Shown: positions 47,350 to 59,395 of the stretch, piece after piece
How the letters are laid out: each line of letters starts with the position of its first letter
Position numbering within the stretch: the first letter of the stretch is position 1
NCBI GenBank assembly: GCA_037903355.1
Contig: JBAJFE010000014.1
Location: 2,542,001 to 2,606,000, forward strand
From: Trichuris trichiura
Taxonomy: Eukaryota; Nematoda; Enoplea; Trichinellida; Trichuridae
Length of the DNA: 64,000 nt
Reading direction: 5' to 3'
Made by a program: the position numbers and the translations under genes
Notes under the pieces: generated by a model
The model's input: the letters and a program-made list of their open reading frames with translations, nothing else
The model's database searches: none
Told to the model about the DNA's origin: nothing

Positions 47350-47517
47350 TGTACCATGTTGTACCACGTCAGTGCATAGAGCTATTTGCTTAACGGTAGA
47401 TCTAATCAATGGAACCTGACTAGCTTAGGTAAATAGACGAGCACCTAGAACTGCAGCGAAAGCGGAATAATGACGCATTCAACAACGGTGCTTCGTGATG
47501 AGCGGACGTATGTTACA
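47350..47517 (+). repeat. E3 3' LTR
   Basis: 168 bp, same boundaries as the 5' LTR, directly followed by the attgg duplication and the continuation of E2 gag. Confidence 0.9.
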
Positions 47518-48100
47518 ATTGGCTTCACTGTTTGGAGGTGCATCAGAGAGACAGTTGTCGTATGCTTTCGTCACGGGTCTACCAGACGATGTTCGTCAAC
47601 TCTTGAGGGCAGGGTCGCGAATAGAGGAGTTCAGTCTAGCTCAGTTGGTCACGCGTGCCCGTGCAGTTCTGACAAATAACCCCTTTATCAGCAAGCTGGA
47701 TGCAAGCCTGGCGACTGGAGAGCCATACATGATCCCCAAAAGTACGCCAAGGAACGTAGCAATACGGTGCTATGCCTGTGGTGGGGCAAATCATCTTGCC
47801 AGGGACTGCTTAACTCGCAACCGCACCTCAAACACTTTCAGAAGGATTGGCGGCCACGATGCTTGGCCTCATAGACGGAAGCAGAGGCGCGACCTGCCCA
47901 CGTCAGTCATCCCCATGCGTCAGGGAGTAACGGTGGATAGTGAAGGACAAGTACGATTTGGTCTAGGAAACCCCAAGATATGCGCCAGCGCCGATACCAG
48001 AATTCTCATTGAGAGAAACGACTTTTTCGCTACTTATGATCCGGTTACTCACGTTTGGACCGTAGCATGGAAATGGTCCAACGGTTCGGCGCCTGGCTAG
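47518..48100 (+). pseudogene. E2 gag, second part with zinc knuckle
   Basis: Resumes SLFGGASERQLSYAFVTGL, then a CX2CX4HX4C knuckle (CYACGGANHLARDC) near 47770-47815. About 100 codons later an in-frame TAG (48098-48100) separates gag from the RT region, which continues in the same frame. No aspartic-protease motif lies between the knuckle and RT. Either the copy has lost its protease or the family encodes an unrecognisable one. Confidence 0.8.
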
Positions 48101-49468
48101 TTATGTAATACGCCAGAAGAGTTCACGCCAGCAGTGGAAATTAGAAAGCCCTATAAGGAAGAATTGAACAGGTGGATACACAACGGTTGGTTAGTGCCCT
48201 ACAATGAGGAGGAATTGGGCCCGGCGAAAGCGCTCATCCCGCTTTTGGCAGTTACTCAGCGAAGTAAAGGAAAGGTCCGTCCTGTACTGGACTTTCGCGA
48301 ACTGAATACTCATATTGCTGCGTTTACCGGGAACAGTGACGTTTGTGCACATAAATTACGAGAGTGGCGGCGGCAGGGCGAAAACGTTTCTATTTTGGAT
48401 TTGAAACAGGCCTATCTACAGATACACGTGGATAAGTCTTTGTGGCCCTATCAAACTGTTATACTCGACGGTAGGAGATATTGCCTTACTCGGCTTGGGT
48501 TCGGATTGAATGTAGCACCCGTAATTATGACTGCTGTGGTTAACTGCGTGCTATCTCGAGACGCCGACATCCAAAGAGCTACTTCCGCATACATAGATGA
48601 CATCTTCGTTAAGGAAAACGTCGTGGAGGCGAATCGCGTAAAGCAACATTTGGCAGATTATGGGTTAATATCGAAAGCCCCAGAAAAAATAGCTGACGGG
48701 GCTCGTGTCTTAGGCTTGCAGGTCAGCAGAACACACGATGGGCTCACGTGGACAAGAGGAACCAAAGTCAGTGCGTTGCCAGAGCGGTTGACGCGCAGGA
48801 CGGTATTTTCCTACTGCGGTGTGCTAGTAGGCCACTACCCGGTGTGCAGTTGGCTAAGGACAGCAGTGGCCTTTATTAAAAGAGAGGCAAATAGTGGTGC
48901 CTCGAGCCGGGACCCGGCACGTGGACATTGGGAAGTTTCAGGAGACAAAGCTAAACTGCGGGTTGATACAAGCACCTTGGCAATAGGCGTTATGCTAGAA
49001 GTAAATGGAGTCATTGTTGAGGACGCCGCTTGGTTACGTCCTGAAGATACTTGCCATATAAATATGGCGGAACTGGATGCAGCGATTAGAGGTCTCAACC
49101 TTGCCATTTCTTGGCGTATGAAGCAAATTGAATTAATAACGGACTCTCTAACGGTTCAACGTTGGCTCAGTGATGATTTGTCTGGAAAAGCTCGCCTGAA
49201 GACGAAGGCCGCTAATGAAATGTTTATTCGTCGCCGCGTGGCTACTATAATTGCATTGGTTGAAGAATATGAACTACAATTTTCAGTCACATTCGTGCCG
49301 TCAGCTGAAAACAAAGCAGGTATTCTGACACGCGTACCACGCCGGTGGACGACACCTAAGGACCCGCTCATTGTGCCAGCGTGTGCATCAGCGTCAGATC
49401 AAGGGATCGAACAGCTGATCGCTGAGGTTCATTACAGTTCATCACAACTACTTTGCCAGACGACGTAA
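48101..49468 (+). pseudogene. E2 pol: reverse transcriptase and RNase H
   Basis: RT blocks RPVLDFRELN, SILDLKQAYLQIHVD, LGFGLNVAPVIM, SAYIDDIFV; RNase H blocks VDTSTLAIGV, HINMAELDAAI and ITDSLTVQRW. Compared with E1, about 22 residues are missing in frame near 48905 (after REANSGASS). The frame is lost near 49443, where the integrase zinc-finger His block should be; family members there read GHPGVRRT-like residues. Confidence 0.85.
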
Positions 49469-50390
49469 CCCGGCAATATCTAAACGATCCGTAAGGCAGG
49501 TGATCAGCACTTGTAACGTCTGTCAATCAGTTGACCCAGCGCCTGCGAAGTGGAAGCATGGACACTTGGAAGTAGGCAGAATATGGCAAAGAATTGCTAT
49601 GGACTTTGCCCATTGTGGAGGAAAACTCTTCCTACCCCTGATTGATTGCGGACCTTCGCGTTTCTCGATATGGCGTCCGCTAAGATTCCGTGCCAATGTA
49701 GCGGTTATAGAACAGCTGGAAACTATATTTTATGAGCGTGAGGCACCCGAAGAAATACTAACTGATAATGACACTGTGTTTCGGAGTCAAATATTCGCTG
49801 ACTTCCTGAATCGCTGGGGTGTTCGTATTAAATTCAGATGTGCCTACGTACCATCTGGAAATGGCATTGTCGAAAGATGCCACCGAACAATAAAAGTAAT
49901 TGTAGCCAGAAAGAAATGTTCGGTGCGCGAGGCAGTATATTTATATAACATCACGCCACGAGACGACTGTACAGCAGCCACAGCCCCAGCGAATATGATT
50001 TATCGATATCTCATGCGGGTACGAGATGTAGACCCCGTTACCAGTACTAACCAAGACATACGCCGCCGGTACAATGTTGGTGATGAAGTATGGATTCGAC
50101 CGCCGGCGGGACGATGTGACACGCGATATGAAGAGGGAACTGTTACGAACGTCTTGTCTGATCAAGCTGTAGTAGTAGACGGAATACCACGGCATGTTCG
50201 AGATATCCGTCGCCGTACACCGTCACCGGATCGACAGAAAGGCACTAACAAAACCGAAGATGAAGTCGAGGAACCGCTACTCATTCGCATGCCGATACGA
50301 GATTCGAACGTAAATGCAGAATCACCGGCACCACAACTACGTCGCTCGAAAAGAATTCGCCAGCAGAGAGGTTGCTCAGTTTGTGATTAG
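49469..50390 (+). pseudogene. E2 pol: integrase
   Basis: Resumes in another frame with CNVCQSVDPAPAKW, then the catalytic D (AMDFAHC), D (LTDNDTVFRS) and E (NGIVERCHRTIK), and a chromo-less basic tail ending RQQRGCSVCD. The core triad is intact but the N-terminal zinc finger has lost its first half by a small deletion. 73% or so of positions look shared with E1 by eye; not computed. Confidence 0.83.
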
Positions 50391-50404
50391 AAATCAGGGG
50401 GGGA

Positions 50405-50677
50405 TGTGCTTTAGGATAATTTTTTCGCACGCTGTGCTGTTTACGAAGGGAATACCTCTTATCAGTTTTCCTTATCAGTGACCGCAGCGATGTTTGCTCT
50501 ACCGACTGCAGGCGGGAGAAAAGCGTATTGCTGAGCAGGCAGGTCGAAGAAGGGGGTGTGCACAGAGGCGGTTACTGCAGAAAAGTGCGTGAGTGTTTGC
50601 GTTACAAGGGTATTTTCGCATTTTTGATTTGGGTAGCCTAAATAAAGAATTGCGTTCCTTTCGGATGTGAAACTACA
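50405..50677 (+). repeat. E2 3' LTR
   Basis: 273 bp, preceded by the polypurine tract and followed by agttc (target duplication). Confidence 0.9.
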
Positions 50678-50689
50678 AGTTCTTAAACT

Positions 50690-51780
50690 TAGCCTTTGTA
50701 AGCAGTTTGCAGCGTGTTCTACAACTGCTGATGATCCGTAGGCAATGTTGCATCACCTCAGCAAATTTTGTAGCAACCAACGAACAATGTTCACTTTTGG
50801 CGAAGCGAGAATAGTAACACAAAATACGCAGGTTCGATATTAGTGCACGGTAACCAGAGCTCTTCGGACGGTCCACAGGAGTATCGGAGGAAGCGAGGTT
50901 TACGAATAAGGCACCCAGACCTTGTGTAGGATCCCTGGTGGTTGAGAAGCAGGCGGGTCCGGTCGTCTTTGAGGACATCCTTTACGGTGCTGTTGCGCTA
51001 GTTGCATTGGCGGATCGAAACCTACGTGAGCCGGATTGAGACGATCCACAGAGGCCCTTTGGAGTCTGCCGGCTATATCGATGGCGAAGATCGTGGGATC
51101 GTGGCATAGTACTTTGAAGGGGCCTTCCTAGAGCTTCTGCAGCGGTGGGCGTCTGGGCGAAGAAAAAACTTAGGGACTGTTATGGAGATCAGGCAAAACT
51201 TAGGTGCCTGTCACACCGTGGCGGGAGGTTGGAATTGTAGCTGGCTTGTCGACGTTTTCTCGTTAGCGTTTGAGCAAGGTCAGGAGTAGCCGTTGTTCTC
51301 GAAACTGAGAGAAGAGCACCGTACACCAATTCGGCTAAAGAAGTATCCAAATATTGCTTTGGAGATGTGTGTATTCCAAGTAAAACCCATGGCAGTTTGT
51401 CTGTCCGGTGAGCCTTGCCATGAGGGAAGAGTTCAAGCGATGATGAAAGCGTTCAAGTCACTCTGCGGTGAAGTTTCGTGCCAGGCAACTCGGCCAAGAC
51501 TGATCAGAGGTCAGACGTAAATTGGGCACCTCTGTCAGAAGAGATGCAAGCCAGAACCCTGAAACGGCTAACCCAGTGGGCAATAAAAGCTCGTCCGCAG
51601 AGGCTGAACGTTTCAGAAGGTTGGGTGGTCAAATTACTCGCGAATCACCCACCAGTGTAGCAACTAACGAATCAGCGCTTACTTCTTCCAGCAAAGCAAA
51701 AATAAACAGTAACACGATATACGCACGTTCGATATTAGTATGGTAACGGGAATTTTCCGGAGGGTCAATGTGGCTGCCAC
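50690..51780 (-). mobile_element. Gypsy-type relic E4: integrase with LTR-like direct repeats
   Basis: Minus-strand translation from about 51620 to 50890 gives integrase blocks in order with stops and shifts: FIAHWVSRFRV, SSDRGAQFTSDLW, DKLPWVLLGIHTSPKQYLD, AELVYGALL, EGPFKVLCHDPTIFAIDIAG, ASVDRLNPAHVGFDPP. Two diverged direct repeats flank it (about 51775-51640 and 50885-50760, sharing ctaatatcgaac, tgcgtat, gttact, gttgctac), likely LTRs. gag, protease and RT are absent, so the copy is internally deleted and old. Confidence 0.7.
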
Positions 51781-52870
51781 AGTTTTACGCTTTGTAGTCT
51801 CTCCGTACGGTTGATCACTTCACTTTTAGGTCTTTGGTTAGCGTTGAGGAAACGCTTTTCTAATGTTGCCACTGTATCTTGCACATGCTTTAATATTTAA
51901 TATATTGCGTTTCGTTGCATGCTATTCACCTACTGCCTACTCTGTTCAGTTAAGGCGAATCTTTCCTTTTAGTAGGAAAAATTGTTAGCGGGTTATATGT
52001 GTAATGGAATTATTTGTGCGTGAAGGAAATACCGCATTTTTTTGGGAGTATTCGGGCGAAGCATGTGGATGTTTTCCTTTATATGGTTTTGAGAACAGCT
52101 AAAGGAATTTTGACGGCTCCTTGAACACGATGACAAAACGCAGAGACGATTGTTCCTGATGAACTAATTTGCAGTGTGAAGGAAACGTATTTCTTCCGCA
52201 CCCAAGCTGCTCCAAGACTGTTTGAAAGGCAGGGCGAATGCCATTCAAGAAGGCTGTTGTACTTGAAAAGAATCCGTCATTTTTCAGCCCAGAAGAGGAC
52301 GACAGCTTTAAAACAAATGTCTGAAAACTTGATTAAGTATAATTTTTTAATGTAGTTTCAGCCTTTATACTACAGTACAGTTTATTGAACAATCAAACAC
52401 GTTTTTGAAGGCATACGTTTAAAAAAAGGTAAACGAGCAAACATATATTCCATCATACAGACTACCTAGTAATCTTGGATAGTTCTGACAATCAAGTTTG
52501 TGCTATATTTCGCAGTAGACAGTCTCCTAATTCAGAGCAGCTTGTAATGCCCCGTATAAGCGAATGTTTGCGTGTATGAAGGGCTGACTTTAATCTCTCC
52601 ATGCTGAGAATACATCCGTGACATGTCTTTGGTTGTTGAATAGGCGAGCACTGAGAAAAATGCGCGAAGGGTAACGCAACCTGACTTCGCGTTTCACGAT
52701 ATTCTTGCAACTCTTTATATAGCATTTCTTAAGCATTTCCCTTGCTGAAGTTGCATAAAAACACTAAAAGCCGTCTGTCCATGCCTAAGATTTTCCGATC
52801 GTATCTCATCTCAAAGAAATACGACCGGAGTCTGATCTCTTGTGCATCCATTCTCGTCACTAGGGTTAGG
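51781..52870. other. Intergenic, no feature recognised
   Basis: AT-rich with short frames only. Nothing supported. Confidence 0.45.
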
Positions 52871-53069
52871 GTCAAAATCCGGAATAGGTCGGAGATACAA
52901 TGTAAAGTTTGACCATGTGGCAGCTGCGCGTTGGCATCTAGATAAGGAACTTATTTGAGGTCAGTATAATAACGTCTCTACTTAAATACATTCCTCATCT
53001 AGACGCCAACTCGCAACTGCCAGAAGGCCAAACTTTATTGTAAATTTTCGACTTAATCGGGATTTTGAC
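52871..53069. repeat. Inverted repeat (fold-back) of about 79-bp arms
   Basis: Arms about 52871-52949 and 52991-53069 are complementary with scattered mismatches; the best parts are caatgtaaagtttgacca with its complement, and gcatctagataaggaa with ttcctcatctagacgc. The 41-nt centre is AT-rich. Possibly the core of a larger element including the adjoining short repeats. Confidence 0.65.
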
Positions 53070-53229
53070 TTATTCGGCATTTCGACTTTCGGAATTCGCA
53101 CCTTTAGAACACTTTTGAAAATTTAATGGCTCCTTTAAGTGCTCCAACTTTGCCAATATACTAACAGTATTAATAACATCGAACGGTAAAACCTCCAGCT
53201 GATCAGAAAAGTGAACTTCGGATTATGCA

Positions 53230-53460
53230 TACATCGTTCGGTTTGGGTCATATGACCAAAAGTCAAAATATCGAAGTCGAAACATTAAATGGTCAAAATA
53301 GCGAAACCTCAACCACCGAAAATCATATTAGCCAATGGCCAAAACGTCGAATGATCAAAATACTGAAAGTCATAATACCGACAATGTAAATATCGAACAG
53401 TTAAATAGTCGAATGGTAAAAATGCCGAAAGTCATATGACTTTCGGTTTTATGACATACA
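53230..53460. repeat. Degenerate short tandem repeat (tcgaa/gtcaaaata units)
   Basis: About ten imperfect units of roughly 20 nt built from gtcaaaata, ccgaaagtc and tcgaatgg, ending in a small palindrome aaagtcatatgacttt. The same words appear in the arms at 52871 and 53045-53100. Confidence 0.65.
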
Positions 53461-54047
53461 CCGGTTCAGTTCGTCCTGTATTTCCATTAGTGTAAGATAA
53501 CAACTAGTCGCTAGCGTGAGTTTAACATGTCTCGGTTTAATTTTGGGACACTTGCATAAACTATCATAATTTATTTTAATAGACAACTCGCATTGTCTTT
53601 CTTGACTTTCATAGAAAATGTAAATCTATTGCCCAGAGGTTTCAAGACGGCACGTGTTCACTCTTCAGCAGTAAGGAAAAAGACTACGTAGCATAAAGCC
53701 AACTTACTGGCAATAGCAGGAAAACAAAAACAAATATGAAGCATAAAAAATGCGCAGCTGAAATTTCCAATAAGCATTCCTCCCGAAAAAAGTCGTGCGG
53801 ATAAGCAGTTACAACTAGCTACAATACAGTATATGCAGATTACGGACCTCCAGGTCGAGACTCCCGACAATTCCACAATTTAATAGGTCATAAATTGCCT
53901 GGTTGTAAATCGATTTATACAGCCAGAATTTGGTTGGGGTTTTCTGCTTTTAAGCAGCTAAACAAACAACATGAACAATAAAAGAAGCTCACAGTGTTCT
54001 AAGCGTTCGTAGGTGTAACAGAATTACGTAGCGAAACTGTTCAAACA
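53461..54047. other. Intergenic / MTR4 3' flank
   Basis: No gene seen. Likely includes the MTR4 3' UTR; no clear polyadenylation signal was identified. Confidence 0.4.
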
Positions 54048-57000
54048 TTATAAATACAGACTGGCGGCAAAAACTATGCCGCGCTTCATGGCAACCGACG
54101 CATCATTGAACTTTTGCTCTAATTCCTTACTGCCCATAGCTTTTGCTGCTAAGCACATTTCGCACAGAAGTTCTTCCAAACGCCTCATCGTTCTAATTAT
54201 GCTGCCTGCAAGCAGATGAATTATTTAAGGCAAAAATTGCCATCTCGACCGCTCAGGTTCAAACCTTCAAAAACGGTAGTCATGGAAGAGACAGTAGCAA
54301 AATCCTTTCCCTCGCACCAGGCATGCACTACAGGCATCATGTGAGGTCGTATGGATGCAATGTATTCATCTTCGTTGATTGGCAAGTTGACTTCTGCGCT
54401 TACCCGTGCAATACGTTTCGCCGTACGCTAACGAAGACGGACATTAAAAACGAAAACAAAAACACAATAACGCATATACTTGCATATAAACCAAAAACTG
54501 GGTGAACTGTTCATTCAGTTCGACTAACTCAGCTTTTTCTTGGAATACGATGCAAGACAACACAGCAGCACAAGTTGACGGATCCAAGTCGGCAAATTTT
54601 CCATCGAACAGCATTTCCGTTAACAATAGTTCGTCTCCTCTGGAAAAGAAAATACTAACATTTGCAGATTATTTTGGCTATTTAGAAACATTAGGCATTT
54701 GCTGTCCGGTTTAGCACCCGATGGCTGCATCAGAAAGACATCTACTCCAGCGCGCTGCACAATGAATGATGAGATTCATGAGCAGACAAGTAAACCCTAT
54801 TTTATCATGGACAATACAAGAAGCGGCTGCAAAGTTAATGCAGGCCCTTTTCTGGCAGGTTGACGATGACACAACACTCCCCCTGGAGTATAGTATATTT
54901 GTCTGCAACAACGCGCGTTATCCCATCTGTTTCTCTAGACTAAATCGTGAAAAACCAATAGCAATGACGTAACATCTAAAAATCTTATAATACAACTCTT
55001 AGTAACGCGTTACAATTGCTGTGCCACCAAAAAAATGTTACTAACGAAAGAATTAAACTTTCAACTACTACGAAGCAAACGGAAATACAAGTTGCGCAAC
55101 TGACGTTACAAGATTCCAAACATGGCGAACTTACGCGCTTATCTCGCAGGCGACACGTCCTTTCAATGTAATAACGTCTTGAGCTGTGCAAAACCCAAGG
55201 CGACGCAGCACTCGTTTTCGTGCTTGCAATTCTTCCATGTGGAATAATTTTTGCGCATTTTCAAGTTCCGCTTTAGCAATGTTCAGTCTGCTTTCCAATT
55301 CTCTCTTCTCTTCGAACTTTTCCATCGAAGATTCGAAGTCTGGCGTTTTCCGTACGGGCATGCTTGACAATTGCTTCTCCAGCACTTCAACATATTTGGC
55401 CGTTTCCTTAAAGCCCTCATCCTCTATGTGCATGTCATTTACGGGGTCAAGAAGCGGTATTCCTCCTTCCGCATCGGAATAAGACATCTTAACTTGCTAC
55501 AAAGACGAAAATTAAAACTTAGGAAAAGTGTCCCCTTTCTAATTATTAATACCTCCAGCGACTTGAGCACGCATAGTCTGTTGTCTTCGTTGTTCAAATT
55601 TTTCGGATAAAAAACTCTGATGCTACTTATCCCGTAAACACAGTTGAGCAGAACTGGTACAACCTAAATGGTGAACGCTTCAACTTTTACGAACCAACGC
55701 TCTGACTGTAAACAGTGATTACTTCGAGTTTAGCTGCTTCGCCAGGCTTTGGCGGCCGAATTCGGCTAATTTGCTTCTCTCCCAAACAGGACGGTGATAC
55801 CCTTATCAGTACGTCAATAACATACGATGGGGATGAGTCATCCTTTTGACCCTGTAAAGGAATGGTAAGCTATAAGAGCCCTAAAACTTTCTCAAGTCTT
55901 GGCGGTACCTTAGGAATGATACGACGAAAATTAACCACAACGCCCCAGCCGAAATCGTCGTCACCTGACTTCACGTGAAGCAGCCGTCCCGGGCTAAGAA
56001 AGGGAACAATGTACATCGGTTTAGTAAGCACTCTCAGCATGTCCATCTTTAATTCGTCAATTTTGGACTTGACAACACAGTATGAAGTCAATTCATCCTC
56101 GTTGGGCACTTTCATATCATCATATTTAAGCTGAAGCGCTTTTACTTCTGCAAATAAAATACAGCCCATAAAAGGGAAAGCTTAAACAATGGACCTCACT
56201 CTCGATTGCTTTGGGCAAATTAATTGAATTCTGAAATTGACTGAAAGATCGCTCAAGCATGTATTCTGGATGTATGCCTTCGACGCGAAGCAAATTCAGC
56301 ACCATGTTGTACGTGAGGCGAAATTGTGAGTTCAAAGGATCCGGCTGCCCCTGCAAAAATGAAACCGTTACTGTTCGCGGTGCGCGCTGGAAGAGTTAAG
56401 TGTTGCAAACAAAATAATACATAATATGCATAATACTCGAAGAGTATAACAGTACTGACCATGATTATGTTCTTTGCAACATCGCCTCCCATCATTGTAT
56501 CAATTGCCAAAATGACCAAACCACGTTCATCAATACCACGGCGACCTGCTCTACCGGACATTTGAATGAATTCGCCAGACGTTATCTGCAATGCGAACAT
56601 ACGACAAGTTTTCAAATTTGAACTTTGCATAACCAAGTATTGAAGGACGTTTAGAGTAACAGGTGCACACTAACTTGAGAAATATACTAACCCAGCGGTG
56701 AGACGTGCCATCGAACTTACGGGCACATGTAAACAATACAGTTTTGGCCGGCATGTTCAGACCCATGGAAAATGTTTCCGTGGCGAATAACGCCTAATGT
56801 AGAAATAGTTAGCTGACAAATGCTGCTTGAAGAAGTTTACCTTGATTAATCCCTCGCTGAAGAGAATTTCAATAACCTCTTTTAAAATCGGCAGTAAACC
56901 AGAGTGGTGAATGCCGACACCTCGCTGCAGCACAGGTAGTAAAGTTGTAATCTACGAAACGCATTTTTTAAAAATACAGTCGACCGTTTTGACGCAACTA

Positions 57001-59395
57001 TTTCTACCTGAGGTAACTTCCGGTCTTCCTTAGACAAAAGATTTATCGCATTTTGAAACACTTCGTTAATCAGTTCCACTTCCTTTGCTGAAAGCAGATG
57101 TTCAATCCGGGCTGGATTCGCGTTTACCCTTTTGGCTTACCTGTGTTGAAGTTAATCTTCTCAAATATTTGCATCGCGTTTGCCTCACACTCGCGACGAC
57201 TGAAGTTAAAGACAATAACTGGTGTCAGTTTGGTGTCAGCTATCAGCTGAACAACGTTGCATAGATTTGATGAATTTCCTTGCCGAGGTCCACCTCGGCG
57301 ACCTCGCTCGGGCGCGCCCAGTTTGGGATTGCTACGACTCGTAAAAGTCTGCACTGCTTGGTTGAAGCGACTCTCATTGAATACGCCGTCCGTGTTGTAG
57401 ACTAGATATATCCCGTCGCCTCCCATTGGATAGACGTAGTGCTGCAATGGAACAGGCCTTCTGTCCGTAGATATGACATGGCACTTTTGTCTATGCAGCA
57501 GACTGATCCACTCGGCAAACTGAGAACCATTGGGAATGGTAGCCGATAAGAAGACATGATGAACACTGTCGGGCAGCAAAATTATTGCCTCTTCCCAGAC
57601 GACGCCACGCTCTGAACTTTTAACCATTTATTAGCGCATAAACAAAGCAACAAACCTCGATCGCGCATGTAGTGGATTTCGTCGAAGATTACCCAACCAA
57701 CCTCACGCATCACTTCAGCTCCGTGGTAGAGCATACTTCGCAGAATCTGCAAAAAATTATATGCAAGCAATTGAAAGGCCAAGCTTCAACCTTATTGGAT
57801 ATTCACCTCTGTCGTCATTACGAGACAAGCGGCACTAGGATTGATTGTCACGTCGCCTGTCAGCAACCCAACGTCGGGGAAGTGCTCACAAAGTTCGCGG
57901 TACTTTTGATTGCTCAGAGCTTTAATAGGCGATGTATACACGACCCGCTGTTCTCGCTTCAGACTGTAAGCTATTGCGTAGCTAGAATATTAAAGTGTTA
58001 CGATTCAGGCATGCCGTCACCTCCCTCAAATGTACAAAGCGATAACAGTTTTGCCGGCTGAAGTGTGCGCAGAGACTAAGACCGACTGGTCGTTTTCTAT
58101 GCAACGAATTGCCTCCTTCTGAAATGTATCCAGTTTGTAGGGAAATTCCATGGCGGGAGGATCAGCTGATTCCCTCAGAGGCTCGTACGTTGTTAGAGGA
58201 GGCACAGTGACCTAAAGTTCAAGGAATTACAGAATTAGATTGCTTCATTACTACACACTGCAGAAGCTGCAATTATAGTGGTATTTTACATCAAATTATC
58301 TAAACTCTTGTAGCGTCGATCAGAAAATATCATCTTCCTTTTTACGGCGCTACGTGGGTGCAGAGGTTATGCTGCGGTTGCCTAACAGTTGTTAGATGAA
58401 AAACGCAACTTTTTGCAACGTAATGATAGTACTTCACGGATATATCATTATTTTACGCTAGTATCCCGCCATTTTGGGACAAACCTGCTTTGTTTTGAGT
58501 TCGCCTGTAGCCCATCATCAGCAGACAGCCAGAAATGTTAAGAAAGTTAACTACATGTTTGGAAATTTACGTTTTTAAAACTTCTCTCAATTTGTAGTCA
58601 TCTGTTCTTTTTTGTGCCTCTTTTCTTTGTCCTTTCAACCTGAGCACGACGCTCAAAAAAGATCGTGTTACGTGAGCTGAGTGTTAGGATGAACCCTCGT
58701 ATGATATTTTTTTACTAATTGTTCTGCGCTGATGACGAAAAGTGTCATTTCGGAACGCTTCTTTCTAAGCACCTGGTTATGTCCGTCTGCTGCTTTTGCA
58801 GATTTAGTCACTCAGTGCTTGACTAATTTTGGATTTCTATTTCATCGACTACAGACATACTGTATAATAACAAAGAGTAATCAAGTTTTTTTTGGAGATT
58901 TTACGGTTTAGATGAGTCAAAAAAAATCGCGCAGTGAGCAGTTATGAAATCAAGGGAAGCACAATCGATTGCATCATCATGACTAACCTCATGCTTGCAA
59001 GATGCATCCGGTGTCTGAAGATTGATGACAGTAGCCCGTGAAGGAGGTTCGCAATTTCTACCGAAAGGAAAATAACGACGTATATAAATTAAATGGGCAA
59101 CACGAACTCTTCTGCTACGTCCACTACCGCTTCTTCGGTTACGTCAGAACTTTTTTTACTCTTTTTCTGCTCAGTGTACGTCATCAACTCCTGTATAAGT
59201 TCTTCCGCTCTAAAGAAAAAATGCGTACAATTTAATTATGCGTTATATATTCAGATACCTGCGCCTTCGATCTTCCTTTCTCTCTTTATTCACGTCCGTC
59301 GCCAAGTTCTCCGACGATAACATATCAGCAGGAGCGGAAGAACTGCTTTCGAACATGGAAAAGAAACAATCCTCTTGATCGAGCTCGGATGACAT
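54048..59395 (-). CDS. mtr-4: MTR4 exosome RNA helicase (SKIV2L2), 19 exons, complete
   Basis: DExH (Ski2-like) helicase that feeds RNA to the nuclear exosome as part of TRAMP/NEXT-type complexes. Exons (5' to 3', minus): 59395-59259, 59209-59102, 59057-58988, 58211-58036, 57981-57807, 57746-57656, 57611-57141, 57111-57008, 56951-56841, 56793-56692, 56585-56460, 56350-56200, 56147-55888, 55851-55699, 55663-55553, 55496-55135, 54639-54492, 54427-54265, 54205-54048. They sum to 3177 nt, 1058 aa, with matching phases throughout (human 1042). Motifs: N-terminal [13 protein letters not shown]; Walker A AHTSAGKT (about 153-160); [18 protein letters not shown] (244-247); [54 protein letters not shown] (about 523-532); arch region after GWGVVVNF; C-terminus [12 protein letters not shown]. 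Splice choices around 55700 and 59100 are the least certain. No defects seen. Confidence 0.95.

Larger units (their letters stand above)
43083..47517 (+). mobile_element. Ty3/Gypsy (Mag/K02A2.6-like) retrotransposon E3, nested in E2
   Basis: 4435 bp with 168-bp LTRs (43083-43250, 47350-47517; TG...CA) that differ at about 15 positions (about 9%). The 5-bp target duplication attgg (43078-43082, 47518-47522) is perfect and lies within E2 gag. tctggcgacgaggg follows the 5' LTR (likely primer-binding site), and a purine run aagaaggatgga precedes the 3' LTR. gag and pol contain frameshifts and stops, so the copy is inactive. Confidence 0.93.
42449..50677 (+). mobile_element. LTR retrotransposon E2 (Ty3/Gypsy-like), interrupted by E3
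   Basis: LTRs 42449-42721 and 50405-50677, 273 bp each with about 13 substitutions (about 5%). Flanks aggtc and agttc are a 5-bp target duplication with one change. A polypurine tract (aggggggga) precedes the 3' LTR. Internal order: gag, zinc knuckle, RT, RNase H, integrase. E3 sits in gag. Removing E3 and one attgg copy restores one reading frame across the site. The coding region also has its own defects (in-frame TAG, two deletions), so it is a dead copy. Confidence 0.92.
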
